Source of the DNA: an uncultured Alphaproteobacteria bacterium
GTDB taxonomy: Bacteria > Pseudomonadota > Alphaproteobacteria > HIMB59 > GCA-002718135
Assembly: GCA_902592345.1 (NCBI GenBank)
Contig: CACJEE010000006.1
Span: forward strand, 1 to 56,602
Length of the DNA: 56,602 nt
Direction of reading: 5' to 3'
Both the position numbers and the translations under genes were made by a program. Every line of letters begins with the position of its first letter. The stretch's first letter is position 1. Of the stretch, positions 52,855 to 56,602 are shown in pieces. The notes under the pieces are model-generated. The model searched no databases and was not told where the DNA came from. It saw only the letters and a list, made by a program, of their open reading frames with translations.

Positions 52855-53481
52855 ATGTTTATGATTACATCTATTAAATCATCTTTCTTAGAATACAAAA
52901 TGACTATTTTAAGAAATAAAAAAACTTCTAATTCTTTGTTTAGACAAACAATGAACGAAGTTAGCTATTTAATTGCTGCTGAGGTGCTTAAACATCTGAA
53001 ATATAAAAAAATCACTGTACAAACACCTTTGATTAAAACCAAGGGGGTGGATTTAGCTCAGCAAGTAATTCTTGTTCCAATTTTACGAGCTGGTCTTGGC
53101 CTATTAGAAGGCTTTGTTAAATTTTTGCCTGATGCAGAAAAAGGTCATATTGGTTTGTATCGTAATGAACAAACATATGAGCCCGTTGAGTATTTGTGTA
53201 AACTACCTAAAACAAAAAACAAAAAAGTGTTGGTTCTTGATCCAATGTTAGCAACTGGTAACTCATCGATAGCAGCAATTAATTTAATTTTAAATAAAAA
53301 TGTAAACATAAAAGATATTTTCTTAGTATCCCTACTTGCGGCACCTGAGGGAATTAAAAATTTACAAAAAAAACACAAGTCACTTCATATTTTTACATGC
53401 AAAATTGATGCTAAATTGAATAAAAATAAGTTCATTGTCCCTGGTCTTGGTGACGCAGGGGACAGATATATGGGCACCTAG
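52855..53481 (+). CDS. upp: Uracil phosphoribosyltransferase
   Basis: A 208-residue type I PRTase making UMP from uracil and PRPP in pyrimidine salvage. The PRPP loop is VLVLDPMLATGNSSIAAINL (about 122-141), with ILVPILRAGLGLLEG and the uracil-binding YMGT C terminus (GLGDAGDRYMGT) as usual for Upp. A second ATG lies two codons in. It precedes the nucleoside importer genes by about 110 bp, consistent with salvage of imported pyrimidines. No attenuator is seen ahead of it. Confidence 0.95.
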   Translation: MFMITSIKSSFLEYKMTILRNKKTSNSLFRQTMNEVSYLIAAEVLKHLKYKKITVQTPLIKTKGVDLAQQVILVPILRAGLGLLEGFVKFLPDAEKGHIGLYRNEQTYEPVEYLCKLPKTKNKKVLVLDPMLATGNSSIAAINLILNKNVNIKDIFLVSLLAAPEGIKNLQKKHKSLHIFTCKIDAKLNKNKFIVPGLGDAGDRYMGT

Positions 53482-53589
53482 ATTATTTATCCACGATATA
53501 AAATTTTAATTAATTTTAATAATTTTTTTTTAGGATAATAATGATATCAATTAATTATCTATTTCGGAAATAATGAGGAGATATTGACT

Positions 53590-54567
53590 ATGAAAAAAAT
53601 ATTAAATATTTTTGTTGTATCTTTCGCACTTGTATTTTCATCAAATCTTTTTGCAAATAAAATTGGTGTAATTTATGACTCTGGCGGAAAATTCGACAAA
53701 TCTTTTAACGAATTAGCATTTAGAACTGCTGAAAGAGTAAAAAACGAACTTGGTTGGGATATGATCGAGTTTGAAGCTGCTAACAATACGCAGATTGAAC
53801 AAGGTATGAGAAAAGTTGCTGATAGAGGGGCTACTCTAGTTGTAGCAATGGGTTTTGCTCAAGCTGATGCAGTTGCTGCTATTGCACCACAATATCCTGA
53901 TATTAACTTTGTTGCGGTGGATGTATGTTGGGTAGATGATCCTGCAGGTAATATTTATCAAGCTTGTTACTTAGAGCATGAAGGTTCATTTCTGGTTGGG
54001 GTAATTGCTGCTATGGCATCAAAAACTGGAACAATAGGTTTCGTAGGTGGAATGGATATTCCATTAATTCGAAAATTCCAAGGCGGTTATGAACAGGGTG
54101 CTTTACATGCTAATCCTGATATTAAAATATTAGCAAATATGACAGGCACAACTCCTGAAGCTTGGAACAATCCAACTAAAGGTGCAGAGCTAACTAAAGC
54201 ACAAATTGATGGTGGCGCAGATGTTGTTTACCAAGCGGCTGGCGGAACCGGTATTGGTGTTCTTCAAGCTGCGGCAGACGCTGGTATCATGGGAATTGGT
54301 GTTGATACAAACCAAAACTGGATGCATCCAGGAAGCATGTTAACTTCTATGTTAAAGCGTTTGGATTTAACGATCTTTGAACAAGCTGAAAAAACTGCTG
54401 CTGGAACTTTTGAGCCAGGTATTAATATTCTTGGACTTGCTCAAGGTATGGTAGGCTATGCTACTGAAGATGGTATGGTAACTGATGAGATGGCTGCTGC
54501 CGCAGATGCTGCTGCTGCAGGCATTATAGATGGCTCTATATCAGTTGCAGACTGGTCACAAGAGTAG
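53590..54567 (+). CDS. BMP-family substrate-binding protein of a nucleoside ABC importer
   Basis: A 325-residue periplasmic binding protein (PF02608, Bmp/PnrA type) with a signal peptide cut after ...SSNLFA (about residue 22). The mature protein opens KIGVIYDSGGKFDKSFNELA, includes FVAVDVCWVDDP, GTIGFVGGMDIPLIRKFQGGY and DVVYQAAGGTGIGVLQAA, all family hallmarks of purine or other nucleoside receptors. The track's TTG at 53584 is two codons upstream of the true ATG, which has GAGGAG 9 nt before it. Codon use is biased as in the porin gene, indicating strong expression. Upp upstream and ABC components downstream support a nucleoside substrate. Confidence 0.9.
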   Translation: MKKILNIFVVSFALVFSSNLFANKIGVIYDSGGKFDKSFNELAFRTAERVKNELGWDMIEFEAANNTQIEQGMRKVADRGATLVVAMGFAQADAVAAIAPQYPDINFVAVDVCWVDDPAGNIYQACYLEHEGSFLVGVIAAMASKTGTIGFVGGMDIPLIRKFQGGYEQGALHANPDIKILANMTGTTPEAWNNPTKGAELTKAQIDGGADVVYQAAGGTGIGVLQAAADAGIMGIGVDTNQNWMHPGSMLTSMLKRLDLTIFEQAEKTAAGTFEPGINILGLAQGMVGYATEDGMVTDEMAAAADAAAAGIIDGSISVADWSQE

Positions 54568-54584
54568 TTTAGAAAAAACTTTTT

Positions 54585-54624
54585 GGTGAGACCAAAAATT
54601 AAAATATAAATTTATGGTCTCACC
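54585..54624 (+). promoter_or_regulatory. Hairpin over the start codon of the nucleoside-importer ATPase gene
   Basis: GGTGAGACCA (54585-54594) and TGGTCTCACC (54615-54624) form a perfect 10-bp stem with a 20-nt A/T loop. The right arm starts at the T of the ATPase ATG (54614-54616) and continues into its coding sequence. It is not followed by T residues, so it is not a terminator. Its place between the binding-protein and ATPase genes suits protection of the upstream mRNA from 3' decay and reduced translation of the ATPase. This is inference from structure only. Confidence 0.6.
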
Positions 54625-56134
54625 TATTCTTGAATTAAAAAACATTAACAAATCTTTTGGCCATGTTCAGGCCAACAAAAATATTAATCTTACAATTAAA
54701 AAAGGAACTATTCACGGTATTATCGGTGAAAATGGGGCTGGCAAATCAACTCTAATGAGTATTGTATATGGTCTCTATCAAGCTGATACTGGCTCAATAA
54801 ACGTAAGCGGAAAAGAAATTAAACTTAGATCGCCCAGAGATTCTATTGAGAGTGGTATCGGGATGGTTCACCAGCATTTTATGTTGGTAGAAAATTTTAC
54901 CGTTATTGAAAATATTGTTTTGGGATTTGAGGGAGAATTTGTTTTTGGAAAAAAATTAGAAAAAGCAAAAGAGGATTTACAAAAGCTATGTGAGACGTAT
55001 AAATTAAATATAGATTTAGACTCTGTTATTTCTGATTTATCTGTTGGATTTCGCCAACGTGTAGAAATTTTAAAATCCCTATACCGCGGTGCTGAAATAT
55101 TTATTCTTGATGAGCCTACTGGCGTACTAACCCCACAAGAAGTTGATGAATTGTTTAAAATACTCCGATCTTTAAAAGAAGAAGGAAAAACAATTGTTTT
55201 AATTACACATAAACTTAATGAAATTATGGACTTAACAAGTGAGGTGTCAGTCATGCGCCAAGGTGAAGTAGTAGGGCACACTAAAACTACTGATACTAAT
55301 AAAGAAAAGTTAGCTGAAATGATGGTGGGACGAAGTGTTCTTCTTAGACTAAACAAAGCAGAAGCAAAGCTTGGTGATGTTGTTTTTAAGGTTGAAAATC
55401 TTACTGTCAAAGATGATCTTGATGTTACAAGAGTAAAAAATGTAAATTTTGAAATCCACTCTGGAGAAATTTTAGGTTTAGCAGGTGTAACAGGTAATGG
55501 ACAAACAGAATTATTAGAAGCTTTGTCTGGTATTAGAAAAGTTGAATCAGGTGCAATATATTTAAATGATGAAAAAATTTCTGACAAAGATAATCTGCTT
55601 GACCCAAGAGAATTAAAAGAAAAAGGCCTTGCTCACGTGCCGGAAGATCGGCAAAGAATGGGATTGGTTACAGACTTTAAGGCTTATGAAAATTTAATTT
55701 TTGGTTATCATGATCAAGAACCGTACTCAAAATCTTCTATTCTTAAAGATGGTGATATTTTATCTTTTTCAAAAAAAGTAATGGAAGAATATGACGTTAG
55801 ACCAAGATCTCCCCAGCTAATAACTTCTAATTTTTCAGGAGGCAATCAACAAAAAATTATTTTAAGTAGAGAGCTTAATGAAAATCCAAAAATTCTATTA
55901 GTTGGCCAGCCAACAAGAGGTGTTGATATAGGGGCAATTGAATTTATTCATCAAAGATTGATTGATATGCGTGACAAAGGGGCAGCTATTTTATTGGTTT
56001 CTGTTGAGCTTGATGAAGTGCTTTCTCTTTCTGACAGGATACTTGTTATGTTTGATGGCAATATAGTGGGAGAGAGAATTAATAAAGATGTTACTGATAG
56101 AGAGCTTGGATTATTAATGGCAGGGGTTGCATAA
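54614..56134 (+). CDS. ABC transporter ATP-binding protein, tandem nucleotide-binding domains (nucleoside import)
   Basis: A 506-residue protein with two ATP-binding domains, as in sugar and nucleoside ABC importers. Domain 1 has Walker A IIGENGAGKSTLMS (about 36-49), LSVGFRQRVEILKSLYR signature and FILDEPTGVLTPQE. Domain 2 has a degenerate Walker A (GVTGNGQTELLE, no Lys) and signature FSGGNQQKIILSREL with LLVGQPTRGVDIGA, so only the first site may hydrolyse ATP normally; this asymmetry is common in the family. Start ATG 54614 lies in a 10-bp hairpin. Its stop overlaps the permease start (TAATG). Confidence 0.93.
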   Translation: MVSPILELKNINKSFGHVQANKNINLTIKKGTIHGIIGENGAGKSTLMSIVYGLYQADTGSINVSGKEIKLRSPRDSIESGIGMVHQHFMLVENFTVIENIVLGFEGEFVFGKKLEKAKEDLQKLCETYKLNIDLDSVISDLSVGFRQRVEILKSLYRGAEIFILDEPTGVLTPQEVDELFKILRSLKEEGKTIVLITHKLNEIMDLTSEVSVMRQGEVVGHTKTTDTNKEKLAEMMVGRSVLLRLNKAEAKLGDVVFKVENLTVKDDLDVTRVKNVNFEIHSGEILGLAGVTGNGQTELLEALSGIRKVESGAIYLNDEKISDKDNLLDPRELKEKGLAHVPEDRQRMGLVTDFKAYENLIFGYHDQEPYSKSSILKDGDILSFSKKVMEEYDVRPRSPQLITSNFSGGNQQKIILSRELNENPKILLVGQPTRGVDIGAIEFIHQRLIDMRDKGAAILLVSVELDEVLSLSDRILVMFDGNIVGERINKDVTDRELGLLMAGVA

Positions 56135-56602
56135 TGGTTGCAGCTGTAGATAAATCTAGAGTGCCTTGGTGGGTATCAAATTTAATTGTTCCCCTTGTAA
56201 ATTTAATTTTAGCTTTGTTAGTTTCTGCTTTGTTTATATTTATTGCTGGAGAAAATCCAGTTCAGGCAGTTAAATTAATTATATATGGATCATTCGGTTA
56301 CCTTGATGGTTTTGCATACACTCTTTATTATACAACAAACTTTGTTTTTACTGGCCTAGCTTTTGCGGTTGCTTTTCATTGTCGCCTATTTAACATTGGT
56401 GGAGAAGGTCAGGCATATATCGGCGGTCTTGGAGTTTTTCTTGTAGCAATAAATGTTAGTTTTTTACCTGTACCTATTGTCTGGCTTCTAGCAATTGCAG
56501 GAGCCTTTATTTTTGGAGCAGCGTGGGCATTTATACCAGCCTATCTTCAAGCTAAAAGAGGCAGTCATGTTGTTATAACTACAATCATGTTTAACTTTAT
56601 TG
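56134..56602 (+). CDS. Nucleoside ABC transporter permease, N-terminal part (partial)
   Basis: An open frame from ATG 56134 to the window edge (156 codons), missing from the ORF track because no stop is present. It reads MVAAVDKSRVPWWVSNLIVP with several hydrophobic segments and the motif FNIGGEGQAYIGG, diagnostic of BPD_transp_2 permeases of BMP-type nucleoside importers. It follows the ATPase with a 1-nt overlap; a second permease usually follows outside the window. Confidence 0.92.
   Translation, partial: MVAAVDKSRVPWWVSNLIVPLVNLILALLVSALFIFIAGENPVQAVKLIIYGSFGYLDGFAYTLYYTTNFVFTGLAFAVAFHCRLFNIGGEGQAYIGGLGVFLVAINVSFLPVPIVWLLAIAGAFIFGAAWAFIPAYLQAKRGSHVVITTIMFNFI

Noticed and set aside
53487-53495. 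TTATCCACG, an 8-of-9 match to the DnaA box, between upp and the BMP gene
   Set aside because: A single box without companions or an A/T unwinding region; one such match is expected by chance over 56 kb of A/T-rich DNA, and the gap is the promoter region of the importer operon.
55631-55641. CACGTG in the importer ATPase gene as a third parS
   Set aside because: Only the 6-bp centre matches; flanks (GCTCACGTGCC) do not fit the TTTCACGTGAAA core.

Overview
The window looks like chromosomal DNA from a streamlined, very AT-rich alphaproteobacterium of the SAR11 / HIMB59 / AEGEAN-169 kind. The evidence is the dense coding with many 1-50 nt gene overlaps, the Lys/Asn/Ile-rich proteins, and several gene orders typical of alphaproteobacteria: DUF3576-leuS-lptE-holA-parB-parA-rsmG-mnmG-mnmE-rho, maf-aroE-coaE-dnaQ-tim44-smr, hslVU-hisBHAFE, and rph/rdgB-hrcA-grpE-dnaK-dnaJ-dapB. 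The taxon is inferred from composition and synteny; no database was searched.

Layout. 1-2.5 kb is an accessory patch: a partial TPR protein, a 2OG-Fe(II) oxygenase, a GSCFA protein and a sulfotransferase. 2.6-3.8 kb holds a lone ergothioneine-type methyltransferase gene (egtD) lying between an intact tRNA-Gly gene and a decayed copy of the 3' part of that tRNA. 3.8-11.1 kb holds tRNA proofreading, CnoX-like chaperone, LON domain, UbiH-type hydroxylase, FtsK, LolA, an orphan winged-helix regulator and YggS. 11.2-12.3 kb is a highly expressed porin-like gene with its own palindrome and terminator. 12.4-16.9 kb runs rightward through leuS, lptE and holA. 16.9-23.6 kb runs leftward through parB, parA, rsmG, mnmG, mnmE and rho, with two parS-like sites at mnmG/mnmE. 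A roughly 400 bp gene-free, almost purely A/T region follows and is a candidate chromosomal origin.

24.0-28.3 kb runs rightward: maf, aroE, coaE, dnaQ, tim44-like, a T4-type lysozyme where mltA is usually found, and smr. 28.3-31.6 kb is an envelope block (DUF3108, GT39 glycosyltransferase, a tandem-PAP2 phosphatase). 31.7-37.5 kb is hslVU divergent from the histidine operon, which contains a GNAT acetyltransferase. 37.5-41.5 kb has a BON lipoprotein, rsmI, an LppC/LpoA-like lipoprotein, rdgB and rph. 41.5-47.3 kb is the hrcA-grpE-dnaK-dnaJ-dapB set. 47.4-52.3 kb has a second sulfotransferase, nth and pyruvate carboxylase. 52.3-56.6 kb has a small lipoprotein, upp and the start of a BMP-type nucleoside ABC importer that runs off the window.

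Most of the window is core housekeeping. The points deserving a second look are the T4-like lysozyme in a core operon, the tRNA-Gly remnant bracketing egtD, the parS pair and candidate origin, matching RpoH-type promoters in front of dnaK and hslVU, the tandem PAP2 enzyme, and a hairpin over the start codon of the nucleoside-transporter ATPase. I did not find a clear multi-gene novel defence or biosynthetic system, CRISPR array, insertion sequence or prophage.
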